Shown piece by piece: positions 1 to 13,355 of a stretch of 64,000 nt of DNA (positions are counted from its first letter, which is position 1; every line of letters begins with the position of its first letter). This DNA comes from Phoronis australis. Taxonomy: Eukaryota; Phoronida; Phoronidae. Under the pieces are notes generated by a model. The model searched no databases and was not told the DNA's origin. It saw only the letters and a program-made list of their open reading frames with translations. The position numbers were made by a program, and so were the translations under genes. Location of the stretch: assembly GCA_002633005.1 (NCBI GenBank), contig NMRA01000363.1:52377-116376 (forward strand), written 5' to 3'.

Positions 1-1020
1 GTAAATCGGTTATTAGTAATTTGATAAGGTGATCGGAGGAAACTGGAGAATGTTGACAGCCTACTTGTATTGATTTGAAATGCGATATTACCGATCGCTC
101 TTCGGAACTAAGCCAATATGAAATTCTCGTTCTGGGTTCGAGATGCATAATGGACTTTTTATTGTAATATTATATAAACGTTCTGCTGTTCAAAGCCCAA
201 AGCTTCTCCGAAACAGCCTTCTTGGCGTTTTCTAAGAACCTCTCGAATTAAAAGGTGGAAGAGTGTGAAGAATACAGTGCTTGATTTCCGTTTTAAGTCG
301 ATCTCGATTTCCCCAAGACTGGTTCTGTCTCCTGTATTTGAAGATATAGTACTTTCTCTCCCGCACCATCCAGTCAAAACATCCCCTGTATCAGACATAT
401 GGATCTCATGGTTCTCAATGGCAGTTCTTTCCCACCAGTCACCGGTTTACTCGCCGAAATGAAAACTGTAGTTATCTGCTAATTTTTGGTACCCATCACC
501 AGCCAGTTCAAACCGGGTCAGCGCTAATATGAATTCCCGTTTTATTCAAGAACTGAACTTGGAATTAAATCACTTGCCGCTAAAAAGGTCTCAATTTTTT
601 CTTACTAAGATGGTAAGCAGTTTATGGATATGTGAAGAACTGGCGGTTCGTTTTTCCTCGAGACCATGTTCCAAGATTTACATAACACGTCAAGACAAGC
701 CACCCTGTAGGCCTATAGAGCTTGGTCTGAAGTGAGTACGAGCGGTCAATTCTTTCGAAGACGTTGAACATCTCCGAGAATTTCAGATTTTGAAATCCAT
801 TCGATACAGGTAAGTCGTCCAAATCACAAGTCGTCTTGTGATGGAAGTCGGTTTCGTCGACGCTCTGGTTTTCTAATTGGCAAATTTAAAATTTGTACTA
901 ACAGCTTCTTAGTCGATAAGACGCCTCATTGGGGGGTAGCATTTCCAGAAAGTAGCAGATTTACTAGAACCGACCATTTTCAGCGGATTCACAACTCCGA
1001 TATTGTCATATGGATTCTTT

Positions 1021-2080
1021 TGTGAACGTACATATAGGTAGGTTTGTGTTGTCTCATCTTATTCGTGTCATGTTCGTGTTTGTCCGTCAGTCTCCGTAAT
1101 AGGACCGGCGTGCGTTCAGTAACGCTAGGACCTACGCTAGGACCTAGCTAAAATCTAGCCAAAGTCACGTGTTTTCATTTAAAATGTACCGCAATATCTC
1201 ACGTTGTCTCGCGAAGTCTTGCTTTTTAGCGAGGTCCTAGCGTTACTGAACGGGGGGCAGCCCCCCAATCACGTGGCTGGGGAATTGTGGGATTGCGAAC
1301 GCTCTCTTACATGTACGTTTGGTCCTGCTAACGAAAGGACTTGTTCCACTGTTCTTCCGAAGATCTTAATAAATACTAGGCCAACTTGTAGGATGACTTC
1401 AAGTAAGAGCACACAAAAAGCTGTGTACCAGTTCACATAATATTTGGCGACGTTGACAGAATAGTTCATTTTTCTGTGTAGTATATTTCACTAGTTCGCA
1501 GTATGCTTCTCTGCTTGCAATTGTTAAAGTTTTTTACGATAAGTAAATTGTAATCAGTATTTTCATAGTTCATAGTATCTCTAGTCAAATTCTTTTGTTA
1601 GGAATTTAGTTTTTATTGTAAATCCGGTCACATGGGTTTTAGTTATTTTTCTAGTTTCTGTTCTTACACTCACTTAATACATGTACTTTTCAGTGTAGTT
1701 TTGTGTTGCTGTACTAATTCACTTGTTTCTAACATTTGCTTAGTTAACTGGTGGGGAGTAAAGTTATCATTTTTCATCAATGTTTTTAGTCATTAATTTT
1801 CGTCTATCTTTATGTCATTTTTATTATCATATTCATTGCTATTTTTGGAGCGGAGGAGTGTTGGGAACGTAGTTAGGGGGTTTGTGTGGTCTCGTCTTTG
1901 GTGTGTTATGTTTGTGTACGTCCGTCAGTCTTCGTAAGTGGACCGGATATTATTGTTATTAGTGCAATCACGTAACTGGGAAATTGTGGGATTGTGAACG
2001 CTCTTTTACATGGCATTGGCAGTATGTGTTCCGCTGTTCTTCTGGAGTTGAAGACTTGGCCGGCCTCCATGTATGAATGG
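1021..2080 (+). mobile_element. Miniature LTR retroelement (TRIM-like), decayed, no coding capacity
   Basis: Two direct repeats begin with matching text, TGTGAACGTA at 1021 and TGTTGGGAACGTAG at 1858, and stay alignable for about 220-280 bp once a nested element in the first is removed. Both contain the phrases GTCCGTCAGTCT and GGGAATTGTGGGATTG-like sequence. A purine run (GGAGCGGAGGAG, 1846-1857) abuts the second repeat, as a polypurine tract does. TTTGGCGACG (about 1443-1452) follows the first repeat and is placed like a primer-binding site. The interior is only about 410 bp with no gag or pol reading frame, so this would be a non-autonomous element needing proteins from elsewhere. The LTR 3' ends are blurred by divergence, so the right boundary is approximate. 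An alternative is two copies of an unrelated dispersed repeat, but the purine tract and TGG placement favour an LTR element. Confidence 0.55.
1113..1252. mobile_element. 140-bp MITE nested in the left LTR
   Basis: The ends are a perfect 21-bp inverted repeat: 1113-1133 (CGTTCAGTAACGCTAGGACC...) against 1232-1252. The core has no reading frame. The right LTR-like copy at 1858 onward lacks this segment between otherwise alignable sequence, so it inserted after the LTRs formed. No clear target duplication is visible. Confidence 0.75.
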
Positions 2081-2202
2081 TTCAGGCGAGATTGCCCGAG
2101 AACCTCTGTGTTAGCCAAAAAAAATTCCTTATACAACTGACAGTGAAAATCTTCATGGGGAGCGATTCCACACTTAGTTTCCGGCCTGTAATCAGGCATG
2201 CA

Positions 2203-2320
2203 TTCCGTAGACGCGAGGATCTCGTGAAAACGCGAGATTTCGCAAGATATTGCCATATGCATTGTTAATGAAGCACGTGACCACACTAGCTTTACTCGCA
2301 AGGTTCGCGCGTCTACGGAA
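2203..2320. mobile_element. 118-bp short inverted-repeat element
   Basis: A perfect 13-bp inverted repeat (TTCCGTAGACGCG at 2203-2215 and its complement at 2308-2320) brackets a non-coding core. This is consistent with a small MITE or foldback, but no second copy was found here, so assignment is tentative. Confidence 0.4.
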
Positions 2321-2688
2321 TTCAACCTAAGATCAGAACTTAAAGAGTTCCCACCATGACCCTGTGTCTCAAAAAGGAATTTTATTATTACATCTTAACA
2401 GATTTAATAGCCTTTAGTACACCTGTTGCTACGAAACAATCTAAAAATATTAAAAAAATATTTTTCTGTTATCGAGTTTGTACGCAATGGGTGGAAGACC
2501 GCCTCAGCCGTTGTTGTTTTATCAGTGCGATACCGAGGAGTTGTGAAGAAAGTCCGCGTGGAACCGTCTTTTTCAGACATGAAAAGGTGCGTTTGTGGAA
2601 ACTGTGGTAACAACAACTTGACTGTGAACGTCTTAGTGTTCAAATTTCCTAAATACGTGAAAGTTGCACAAAAATGGCATCGGTTTGT

Positions 2689-2805
2689 CATGGGCGGCGC
2701 ACCATAGGGGCCTAGGGTAGGGCTATAGCCCCCCACTTTTTCAGGGCTAAACCGCCCATGGTCTATAGGCGGTGCAACACTTTTTTCAGTGCTGCGCCAC
2801 CCATG
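2689..2805. repeat. Palindromic dispersed repeat, copy 1
   Basis: The segment starts CATGGGCGGCGCACCATAG and ends with the near-complement GTGCTGCGCCACCCATG. A partial inner copy of the closing arm lies near 2745-2760. A shorter relative is at 13356-13425. The form fits a foldback or MITE family. Confidence 0.6.
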
Positions 2806-4004
2806 ATTGTGCGCCGAACAAGAGTGTGGAGTGTCAGTGTGGAACATGAGATTCAGTTTGGCGTAAGCCACACTTTGATCGGCACATTTCAAAGAATCGT
2901 GTTTCGACCACACACATAAGCGGCGTTACAATGAAGGACTCACCACCAAGTAAGTGCATTTGCAAATTTGGTAGACAACAAACAAACTGCTTCCATTCTA
3001 GGGCGAGTGATGCCAGGTCCTGGACCCCGGCCCAGATCGAGTGCTACTACAAGTAGGCTTATGCATATTGTGTTTAGACTGCGCTCATTCCATCACGGCA
3101 ATAGTGAATACGAGTAACCCAGGTTGGCTGTGGCTTTTGTCAGTAATTATTAAGAGTCTATTTTGTGAGTAGTGACCACCACTTGGTAGAGTTGGTTGTG
3201 GCTCACATATGTCATTTCTCGTGCAAGTGGGTCGAGTTCATACGGCATGAAACCCGACAAAAGTTCGCTAAATGGGAAATCGAATTCATTGTCCGATTCT
3301 TCAAGTACTTGAGTATAAGTGCCCGTATCCACTCTCCTGTCGGACTGCATAATAATTGTCCAATTCTCGCCTAATATTGTCATTGTCTTCTGACCTGCAG
3401 TGTTCCGACAATGCAAATGATTGTCAAGCGGCCAACCATCTTCCACCCATTGCATCATTTGGCGGGAAACTTAGAAATAAGTAATTTTTCTTCAAAATTA
3501 AAGAAGTTGCCAATATTTGGCATAAAAGTGCCTATTTAGCAAGATTTTATGGCATTCGATTCATATTAGCTAACTGAAACCTGAAAAAGTAAGAAAATGC
3601 ATGGTGGGAACTCTTTAACGGTGTGCATGCAGCACGAGCCGCGAGTGTGTGATGACGATTTCCGCAACATCGCAGATCGCGTGCACTCAGAACACACACG
3701 GTCAATGATCTACATGTATAGTCTATGAACAATTCTAATTCAGTTGACCTAGAAGAGTTCTGAGTGTGATCATTAACCGCTGGGCGATTGTCGTCAAAGG
3801 GACATTATCGGCATGATAAATGATCTTCTAAAATGAGCTTCTGCGAATCCAACCTTTAACCCCCGCAGTCGCACTCAAACTCTCTGCTGGCAGAGCTAAA
3901 TAACACCCGATAAATGGCAGACTATTTTTAAGCGTGTTTATCTGGTAAAGCCATCGGTCTTGACTGTGTGAATTGGCGATTTGAAATCGAGAAAAAACAT
4001 GACG
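2806..4004. other. Intergenic, no gene seen
   Basis: Open frames here are short, often lack an ATG, and show no family resemblance. No repeat was recognised. Confidence 0.5.
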
Positions 4005-4110
4005 AGATTATTTACGGGTTATCTACCGTGGCCCAAAGATGACATCACTCGTTTCTTTTTTAATAATCTCTTAGGATCTCGAGATCACGACTTTTTCTTA
4101 AAAGAATGAT
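4005..4110 (-). repeat. Foldback repeat fragment related to 8057-8210
   Basis: The phrases TAATAATCTC, GGATCTCGAGATC and the flanking text around TACCGTGGCCC match, in reverse orientation, the foldback and its flank at 8057-8210. Only one arm is preserved. Confidence 0.5.
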
Positions 4111-5699
4111 TCCATATAAAAACCATATGAAAATGAAAAATCACTATATACTCAAAAATTCATACAGAGCTAATATTTTGTGCATGTGTTGGGATGCTGG
4201 CCCAAAGTAGACTGCTGCAATATTTGCACTCAATGACCTTTGGTTACCGAGATATGACCTATTTGGCTATCAAAGCATATTTTTCATTTTTTCATGTCAG
4301 TAAAACTGCACTTTTGGAACGGCAAAAGGTCAAACTTGGAAAACTGGTGACAAATTTTGATATTGATGTTCATAAAGACTCATGTAAGGTTAGTAAAAAA
4401 ATGAAATTTGAAACTCATAGGTATATTTAAATTTCCAGCAGGGGTGAAAACTCCGAGACCACTTTTCAGGCCAGTCACAGGTGGCAAGATGTTGTTTAAC
4501 CTGCCTGCTATATCGGAATATATTTGAAGATGAAATTCTCTGTGTAGACACTTCTAAGAGTGATCTTTGATAACTGCTTTATAAAATTTGTCTCTTATAT
4601 ATTTAGTGCTAAAAACGTGGCCCTCGAATTTGGGCATTTTTGTGATGTGGCCTTACTCTGACTGACAAGAGAATTGAGGCTATTCTTTTAGTTCAGAGAT
4701 ATCACCTGAAATATATGATCTAATAACAACAATGCAATATCACAAAATTTTTAGTTTCACTTTTGAGACCCCAGTTTTCTGAAACACTCTGTTTAACTTT
4801 ACCAATAGACCTTTAGGTTTCGAAATTACATGCACTTCCTGTCACTGCAAAGAATAGGTAGGAATTTCCTTCTTGCACATTTGGTCAATTTTCATTACTA
4901 AAGTGGGATCGCGGAGGAAATGTGGCCTTCATTAGCTGTGTTAAAGACGTCAGAAGTCATCTGAGGTCGTGCAAATTGCCACAGAAGTTTGAAAGTATAT
5001 CGGAATTACAGTTGATTCTTGAAAGAGCTGGAGAGAGAGGAGGCTGGACTGGCAAACCAATGGAAATGCGCCATTATATGTTTTACACAGGCGTTGACTT
5101 TCGCATGTCGCAAAAGATTTTTCGCCAGTTTGATTTGTTAGTCCCTCTTGGTGCAAGGAAGATATTAGTAGCAATTTCTAATACGTTACTTCATATTGAC
5201 AACTGTGAACCATTTTTATTCAAATGGTTCAAAGGTGAGATCCATATTTATACCGAAAGACCACGAAAAAGTATGTACCATACTTGTACAAAAGGTGACC
5301 CATCTTTATACACATTTTTAGTACATATGACTTGTGAGAGCTGGTGAAATCGTCACCAAATTTACCATTCCACTAGTCTGCTCGGGTTGACTTTGAAACT
5401 TATGCCAGAGCAATGATGGCGACCATCCCTGAGGTGATTGCTTGCGTAATTTGTAAAAATATTTACGTCAAAATAATTTTTAAGTATGGAAAGAAGCTCC
5501 GCTCATGATTATACCTCACGACTCAAAAATTGACAATACAGTTCACTTCCCTTTATAATTGTAATGGCAGTTGATCATAATTTTTCACTTATTCAGTACT
5601 TTTTGCCATGCAGTCATCTCTGACTTGTCGGGCAACTGTATTCAGATGTGCACCTCACCAGTTTCTGAATGGAACACGGATTTTTATGAGCCCATATGA
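4111..5699. other. Intergenic, with one unexplained open frame
   Basis: A 141-codon open frame runs 4922-5347 (+). It opens with GTG, the first in-frame ATG is well inside, and no splice context or family motif was recognised. I treat it as probably chance or an unrecognised repeat remnant. The rest is AT-rich without visible structure. Confidence 0.4.
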
Positions 5700-6790
5700 C
5701 AGATGACGACAAATTTCGGATGGATCCAACAATTGGTGTGCTCCCTAGTGGCAATCCTAGTTTTATACATTTATGTCTTTATCTTCAAAGCTCCTCAACG
5801 GATTTTCATGAAATTTGGTACATAACCATCTATTAGGGAGATAGCGTTATTCTCCCATTTTCGGATGTATTTGAGGTATTTTGTTCCACCCAGTGCCCCT
5901 CTATCAAAGAAACCATCCATAAAATGATTGTGGAAATTGGCATACATGTTCTTAGTGTAAAGAGAACGGTTGACGATAACCTTCTGACGACTTTGACTAC
6001 TTTGGCTCCTCTTAGTGGCAGTTTTGTTTTTTGTAGCGCATATGACTGTTTCTACTAAACCCATTGCAGGATCTATATTAAATTAAGCAAGTGTATTTAT
6101 ATGAAGTTGACAGCGGACGACGACGACTTTCAGACGGATCCAACAAACGCTGTGCCCCCTAGTGGCAATTTTATTTTTTTCGTTTTCCCCTGTTTCTCTG
6201 AAATTCCTTGATGGATTTTTATGAAATTTGGTAAACAGCTGTCTATCACAGAAACGGCGTTTTTGGACGATTTGACATATTTTACGCCATATAAGGGCCA
6301 TTTTTATTGTTTCCTAGTCTGTTTTTGGCGTCCGCCTCTCTGCCAACCAAATCACTCTAAGCATAATTTTGAAAATTAGCACATATGTTCTTAGTGTGAA
6401 GAGGACGGTTGATGATTTTCCAACGACATCGACCCCTGTGGCGCCTCCTAGTGTATTTATGTGAAGTTAACAACGGACGACGATGACTTTCCAATCAATC
6501 TGTGCCCCCTAGTGGCAATTTCATTTTTTTTGTTTTCCAATTTTACTTCTAAGTTCCTTGACGGACTTTTATTAGATTTGGTAAATAGCTTTCCATTAAA
6601 GAAACAATGACATGTTCCGTTTTGGGATGGATTCGACGTATTTTGCGGTTTTTTTGAAGTGTTATGTGGAAATGCATCATACACTAAACCAAGCATACCT
6701 TGAAAAAACTGTGGTTTTGAGTCCGCCGCATGAACGGAATTTACATATTGTGAAACTTTTACCTGGTAAGTCGCAACAACACCCAATTGT
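5700..6790. repeat. Degenerate tandem array, units of about 360-415 bp
   Basis: Three diverged units share, in the same order, GACGACGA-type text (about 5702, 6117, 6475), TGTGCCCCCTAGTGGCAAT (5737-, 6149- and 6500-like positions), TGAAATTTGGTA (about 5810 and 6220) and ATGTTCTTAGTGT (about 5946 and 6386). No protein is encoded. This looks like an old satellite or tandemly duplicated transposon piece. Confidence 0.6.
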
Positions 6791-8056
6791 TTAAATACTG
6801 GTTTGGAAAGCCGGTAACTTGGACATCACTGAAAATATTATGTTTTCAATCGTAAATATCTTCACCTGTTATTCTTCTGAAAGCGCAAATTCCATTGGCG
6901 CACTGCCATTATGTTCGGCCACCTTTGTAGTATACGAAGCATTGCGTGACCCTTTGTATTTCCAGTAACACGACACATCTGCTCGTATCCACCGTCCTCT
7001 TTTCACTTGTGATTTCGAAGATCTTGATTAGTTTTAGTATGAACTTTGCTAATAGTTTGAGAGGACTTTTTCAAGCGCATATACAGGGACCTGTCCAAGA
7101 GGTCTGAAAATGGACCAGCATGCACTGCAGGCAGTGCGTGGGATTTTTAGTCCATTACGGTTTTCAAAAACTGACCAAGCAAGGGGGAATGGGAACCCTT
7201 AGTAAAAATAAAACCTGCTTCTCTGAAGCATGAGATGGTGAAGGGGGTTGTATTATTAACTCATCAGTACATTAAATTTGACTTTTTTGAGTTCTGTAAT
7301 CCTATTATAGATTTTTATTTTTGCACCAGCAAAACTGAAAATCCGCGAAAAAAAAATCTCTCATACAGCTTCCCATGATCTCCTTCGTCACTGATGTAGC
7401 AAAACGAATGATATTTGTTCTATTTGGCATCTTGGTCGATAGATAATTGCACAATCGAGTAGCGCCTCCTAGAATCTTTCAATCTAACTGACAGTCATAG
7501 AATGGCAGAAAAGTGTGTAAGTGAGTTATGTAAAAAACTGACTGCACAAAAACTATGAAAGACACAAGATCTTTTATACTTGCGTTGGGCTGAACAAAGA
7601 CACCAGTAACAAATGGAAGTTAACTCATGTTCCAAAAGAATTCGATATAGATTTGGGAGAGCGATAGAAATGCGTAAAAACGACCTTAATAATAAGCAGT
7701 GAAAATGACATTTTTGTAGGCTAAAATGAGAGGACACAAAAAATCAATAAATCCATCCGAACCAATTTTTCTTGAATGCTATTCTTTCTTCTTTCTGCTA
7801 TATAGTTATTTTTTCAATAGCGTGAAGTAATGATGTGTTGTTGCTAACAAAAATGTCACCTACTTCCCAGTACTTTTATTTGTTATTTTTCAGAAAAAGT
7901 ACAAAGTGTTTGTAAAAAGAATTAAAAAACACAGAAACTCTTAAAAAATCAGGTTCAGGTTTCTTTTGACAAGGCCAGCTGATGTGCTAAGTTTCAAACA
8001 AATTCTGGTGATTTTGCATATATAGCCCACCATCTGGTTTTAATATGGAATTGCTC
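6791..8056. other. Intergenic, no gene seen
   Basis: AT-rich sequence with only short open frames and no recognised repeat. Confidence 0.5.
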
Positions 8057-8160
8057 TTAATTATCTCAGGATCTCGAGATCCCGACTTAATTATCTCTGA
8101 ACCTCAAGATCTCGCGATCCTGAGATTAAAAGTCGGGATCTCGAGATCATGAGATTATTA
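8057..8160. repeat. 104-bp foldback built on GGATCTCGAGATCC
   Basis: The left arm (TTATCTCAGGATCTCGAGAT..., from about 8060) and right arm (...GGGATCTCGAGATCATGAGA, to about 8155) are inverted copies around AAGATCTCGCGATCC. The strand could fold into one long hairpin. Related sequence lies at 4005-4110. Confidence 0.65.
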
Positions 8161-11100
8161 AAAAAGATACGCGCGATGTTATCTTCGGGCCACCGTAGTT
8201 ATCCCCAAAGCCTTCTGTAAATTAAAACACTTTCGCTCTACCTATTGACCCTGTCTCCTGCATGGGGAGATCCCTAAACTAATGATGTGAAAACGTAATC
8301 AGCAGTCTGCAAATCTTGCGGACGCCAATTAAATTGTTGTGGTTTTGACTATTTTGAAAAAACAGAGATGCTTTTTTGCTCTAAAGCATCGTGAAGGCCA
8401 TTTTCTGGAAATTTTAGTTTTAAGACTTTTGTAAATTAGGCCCGAGTTGTTTAACACTGTTTATAACCTGATAAGACCTCGCTTAATCAAGCCACGCCAA
8501 CTCTAACATTTACAGTATAGATCAGCCTTGAACACCTGAGGCTTGTGATATGGTATCATACCTATTGCATTACCCCGGGGAAAAAGGACCGATTCCTTTT
8601 GAAATGTGACACTGTGTAAAAGTTCTAACTGTACTGAAGACTTTTTCTAATGCACGACGGATTTCATTGTTTTTGTAGCTCTGGCGAATGTTAATTACTT
8701 TAATAATCTATGCCATCAAACAATCATCCCAATAAAGTTTTTGTCAGCCGTAAAAATGATGGCATTTAATCTACTGCGCAGCAGGCTCGACGTCAAAATA
8801 AGTCACTGTTTTAATATGAATGGAAGTTGGGACGTATCATGGTTAACCCGAAGTCTCGTTTAAACTACTTGTCTTTAATTTCAGACAAGGGCTTGGTCAC
8901 TTATACATCAGACTTACGCTATTTCATTACTTATTTAGCGCACAATGTGGCCGACAAGGGACATTTTGTTCAGTTAAATTTTCAACAGAGTAACAGATTA
9001 AGAAAAGTAGCCATTTTGGCAATTATTTTTATACGAAATACCTGTATAGTTTCGTTACAAATAAAAACTTACTTTTGATTTGCATATTGGGCAAGAATCA
9101 CGTTTTAATCTTCGTTATTTAAATATTAAGAATTTACTTTCTACTTTTAGTTAGAAACTTCATAAAACATTTAGCGCAATCTACTTGTAATTTAATTAAA
9201 TCATATTCCCAAATAATATTTTTCAAATTCAAATATTTTTTCACAATACACATAATTTTATATCCAAGTATTATGTTTAATTTTAATATATGTATATGGT
9301 CACGAACAAACACCGCCAGAGTTGAATGACTCTGAATTTCGCTTTTGAAGGCCTGTGAAAAAATAATACTATAAAAGAGTTACATGTATATATACGCTAT
9401 AATTCCTATTTTACCGATGTCATTCGATCGGTGAGAATCATGCTGTGTTCTTTTTTGAACTTTAAAAAAACAAAAATAACGCTGAACTTGAAACTACACG
9501 TAAATAAGATATCATTTTTTAAAACAATGGATTTTGCAGTGTATATTTCTCATTATTCATTTTTACAAATTTAAACTTGTGCACTTGTCATTTTTAGATT
9601 CTTGCAATATTCTTTCGTATTGATAATTGGCAAGTCACTGCGCAAACCCGGACTGCGAGTCAGTGTGAAAGTCCAACACCGCGCGAGATCACTTGTCAAT
9701 AATGGCTGTTTTCACATGTTCAGCTAACATCTGAGTACCTGTGGCAGGTGGCATTTCAAAGTTTTGGGGTCCCTATTTGATAGGTACTCTCGTTAAAGCG
9801 ACACTAAACCCACGCTGTCTGTCAAAAATACAATGTCTCGTCACTTACCGTTATAAAATGGGACTTTTATTGTTCCTCACTTAATTTAGTAGCGATCTGT
9901 TGGTTCGGGCGAACTTAGAGTTTGTTAGTTCTTCATACCAATCTCGTAAGATTTCAGGTCACATCTTCAGGTCTAGTCCTGGAGTAACTTCCAATTTGAT
10001 TTAAGAACAATTGGAAACCAATTCCAACTGAAATCATAACTCGTTTTTGACAGAAAGCTAGCCTAAGGGTTATGTGAAACTTGCAGGCTAATTCATTATT
10101 TCTGTGAGTGCCTGGCCAAACTCGTAAGAAACACAAAATATAGCGATGATGTGAATATGAAGTAGGATGAACATTGTCAAATGTTTTTAAGAACGAGTTT
10201 TGTGGCGAAAATTGTTCGCCGCAAATCACTGAACGGTATCCAGTATGTATCGTGACGTGGTGATGCGGGCTATGTGACATAGCGGAGTTGCAGCACACAT
10301 GTAGTCTGGAAAATGCAAAGACATGATATTTAATGACGCTTCAACCAACTTATTATTTAATCTTTTAAATTGTTTCTTCGATTAAGTAAAAGACTAGATT
10401 AACGTATTTATTTGGCTGTTCATTGCAGTGCTAGGGATTAGTATGCTAATTTTGTTTATCAGGCTTTATCGAAAATTCCTATTCTGAAGAACAAACACCT
10501 GACGTCAGTTATGGTGCAGTGAAGGGCATGACACTGGTTAAGCTCTGTTTCTCGATTTTAATTATTTCTGCGATAGCGTATCAGCCGACGGAGTTTAATA
10601 ATCACACGCCCGGTGTGCTTTACATGTATATCTCCCGGAATCCCGCGGAATTTAACCTCTCTATCAAATTAATAACTAATCCCGGGCCAAACACTGTCAT
10701 CACGTCTCCCAATCCGTTAAAGCTGACCTATTGAAAACGTGGTGGTAATTGTTTGGCTTGACGTTTTTTTGTTCATATCGGTCTCCATATGAGGTGAGCG
10801 CGAATGGAGCACAGCTGAGAGTCTCCTGCGTGGAGAGTACTTTACAAACTTGGAATTGATTTGGAAGGTAAATACTTATTTTTAAAATGATTTGATGTAT
10901 TCTTTGCAGGAATTTCGAGGGTGTTGTAAACAAGCATCGTTGCTCATAAATTTCAAATTTGTAGTATGGGGAAATTTTGGAATAATTTAACAATAAGCTT
11001 ACGCGTGCTTCATTTCAGGGAAAATTTAATATAGGGGGCGTTGTTTTAATATATTAGAGGCGAATGAATAGATAAACATAAAGGAATGGCGCATGGAACG

Positions 11101-11655
11101 TAAAATCTTTTGGATGTATCCTTTGGAATGAAAAGAATCGCATGCCGGGAGTGCTCATACTTTGGTCACTGCTGTCTGTTTGATATTAACGATGAGAAAA
11201 ATAAAAATGCTCGAAAAGATAACTTCAAGCATAGACAAATTCATTTACAGGACCTACGTGCAAAAAATCGAAACAACGGTTAATGGCTATAGCGTTGTAA
11301 TGACTTAGAGCCAGCGCAGACGCAGAGCTACTAGGTGAGCTGACTGCCTCATGGTGGTCTTGTTTTCACACCTTGGCGTGTGTTGTTAACTTTCACTTGA
11401 GGCGCTCTGTAGTGATCCTTAGATAAATGGTTTACCAATAATGACTGCATGATTAAAAAATGTTTGACACTAACTACGCACGGTTGTGATGGCAACAGCG
11501 TCTGATTGCGTGGCGTTGAAAAATTCACACTTACGTTTCAACCCGATGAAGGGAAACACGGTGCGCTTAAAGAGGCCTGGAACGTGATAAACAGACTAAA
11601 TTGCAATATTGAAAGTGATACTCTGCCACTGAAACAGAATTCATACCGTTCACCA
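8161..11655. other. Intergenic; one weak small reading frame
   Basis: No convincing gene. The frame 10528-10734 (+) starts at an ATG and reads MTLVKLCFSILIISAIAYQ, which resembles a signal peptide, then 49 residues without cysteines or recognised motifs. With no splice partners or second copy it could be chance. Confidence 0.4.
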
Positions 11656-12115
11656 GGTATTTTTAGGGTTTGTTCTAAAGCATTTTTAATTTCTTTTGAT
11701 ATAAAAGCATTTTGTTTTAGTTTCAAATTGCAAAAAAACGATTTATCAACTGCTCGCCGCTTCGTCAATTTTTTTCCACAAGGCAATGCATATCTCCTTA
11801 TTTGGTAGGGCAAGACATAAACGTAGCAAATTTCTCTCACCTGGAAAATGTGACCTTTGACCTCAAGCGACTTCAAGAAATTGACTGTGAGCGCATGCGC
11901 GTATTTTTCCTAAGTGGGAGGGAGATAAGAAATTCTGTGGTATCCACAGCGTTTTTCCTTCGCGTTTATTTCAAAGATCGTGAATTTTGTGATTTCTTCT
12001 GGAAATTTCCTCACAGAGGAAAGTGAACTATTCTGTACTAGACGTTGCGTGATGGTATTTCCGTCAGGAATTGTTTATAAATTGACGAGCTTTCGCCTCC
12101 CGTGCCTCTTTAAAG
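11656..12115 (+). repeat. Dispersed repeat family R460, copy 1
   Basis: This segment aligns along its length with 30516-30972. Both begin AGGTATTTTT, share CAACTGCTCGC, CTTATTTGGTA and GAAAATGTGACCTTTGA, and end GCCTCTTTAA. No protein is encoded. Copy 1 contains a perfect DR1 hormone-receptor half-site pair, TGACCTTTGACCT, at 11851-11863. Confidence 0.7.
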
Positions 12116-13355
12116 CTGCTATAGGCACACGTTCCGTCGAAAATCTAACGTTTGATTTAGACCAGTTATCACTATAAAACTAGTCTCATTTCGTTCTTCA
12201 CGGGAAGGCATTACCAGCTGGCTTGAAAAATGAAAGATCGTTTTTATTTGAATCAGGTTCGGCGCATGAACCTGCCGCTGTGACATGCTAACTGGTGGCT
12301 TGGGCCTGGCTTCAGGTATTTGCCAGACCAGAAGTGACTTTTTATGCCTAAACAAAGAACACTTTGAGACAGACTAATTTAATACTGATGAAATGCTTAA
12401 TGAGGGTACTAATATAGGCGTGTTAAGCGATGGGCAGGGGGGTCATTTGCCCTCGAATTAGGGCAAAAATAAGCAAATTCGGACAAAACAAGAACAAGAA
12501 CAAATCGACCATATTGTGGTGACAGGCAGAAGTGAAACTGGTGGCGATCGGAGAGGATGAATTATGTGGCCAGTGTAGGTGTAATTCTCCTATGCTTACC
12601 ATCGGGTAAAGTACCCGAACACCTAAATCCTAGTACTCCTATGGGTATTGATACTGTAGTTACTTCAACTTTTTGTATCACCTTAGCCTATGATTTTCTT
12701 GTTGATTTTTGCATAAAAATGAAATTGGTTCGAAAAACACAAACGTTATCACATCAATTCAGCCTCTGTATCCCAAAACCGACATTGAAAAAACACTTTC
12801 AGCCGGATTTTGTCGGAATGCATGGTATCCAGTAGTAGAAAATGCGATGTGTAGATGCCACGCAAATAGTTTGGGGTCACGACCGCAGCGGGCACAGAGG
12901 CTGGAGGCGGACAGAGGACTAAAATAAGCGACGAATTACAACGGTACAAAGCTTTCACAATTTTGGGACAAGGCAAAAAACAAGTATCATTAATAAAATC
13001 CAGATAGCATCTTAATTAGATGACATCTGTGTCCGCTACTCGCGACTGGGCTTTGACAGTCAGGGTAAGATTTTCAGTTCAAGACACAATCACTCGACAC
13101 TGAAGTGGTTAGAAAATGAATCGTGATTTAACAAAAAAATTTAATTACCACTCTGGAATCATGACTGTCCGCAGACTGAGTAGGCTCCGAATCGGCTTCA
13201 CTCGCCGAAGACGTCGGTGAGTCGGATGGTTGAGTTCGTACGGGTTCAAACACACGCAGTCAACCGATCGATATGACGACGTCTAAGACATTACATGTTT
13301 CTCCTATGGTCGTCTTCACCCCCATCTCCATACCTGTCTTAGTAATACTCGTCAA
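12116..13355. other. Intergenic, no gene seen
   Basis: Short open frames only, with no repeat or domain recognised. Confidence 0.5.

Noticed and set aside
4922-5347. 141-codon open frame considered as a gene
   Set aside because: It opens at GTG, has no recognised domain, no supporting splice context and lies in a repeat-rich desert; could be chance.
10528-10734. Small secreted peptide with a signal-like start
   Set aside because: Only the hydrophobic N-terminus supports it; no cysteines, no exon partners, no polyadenylation signal tied to it.
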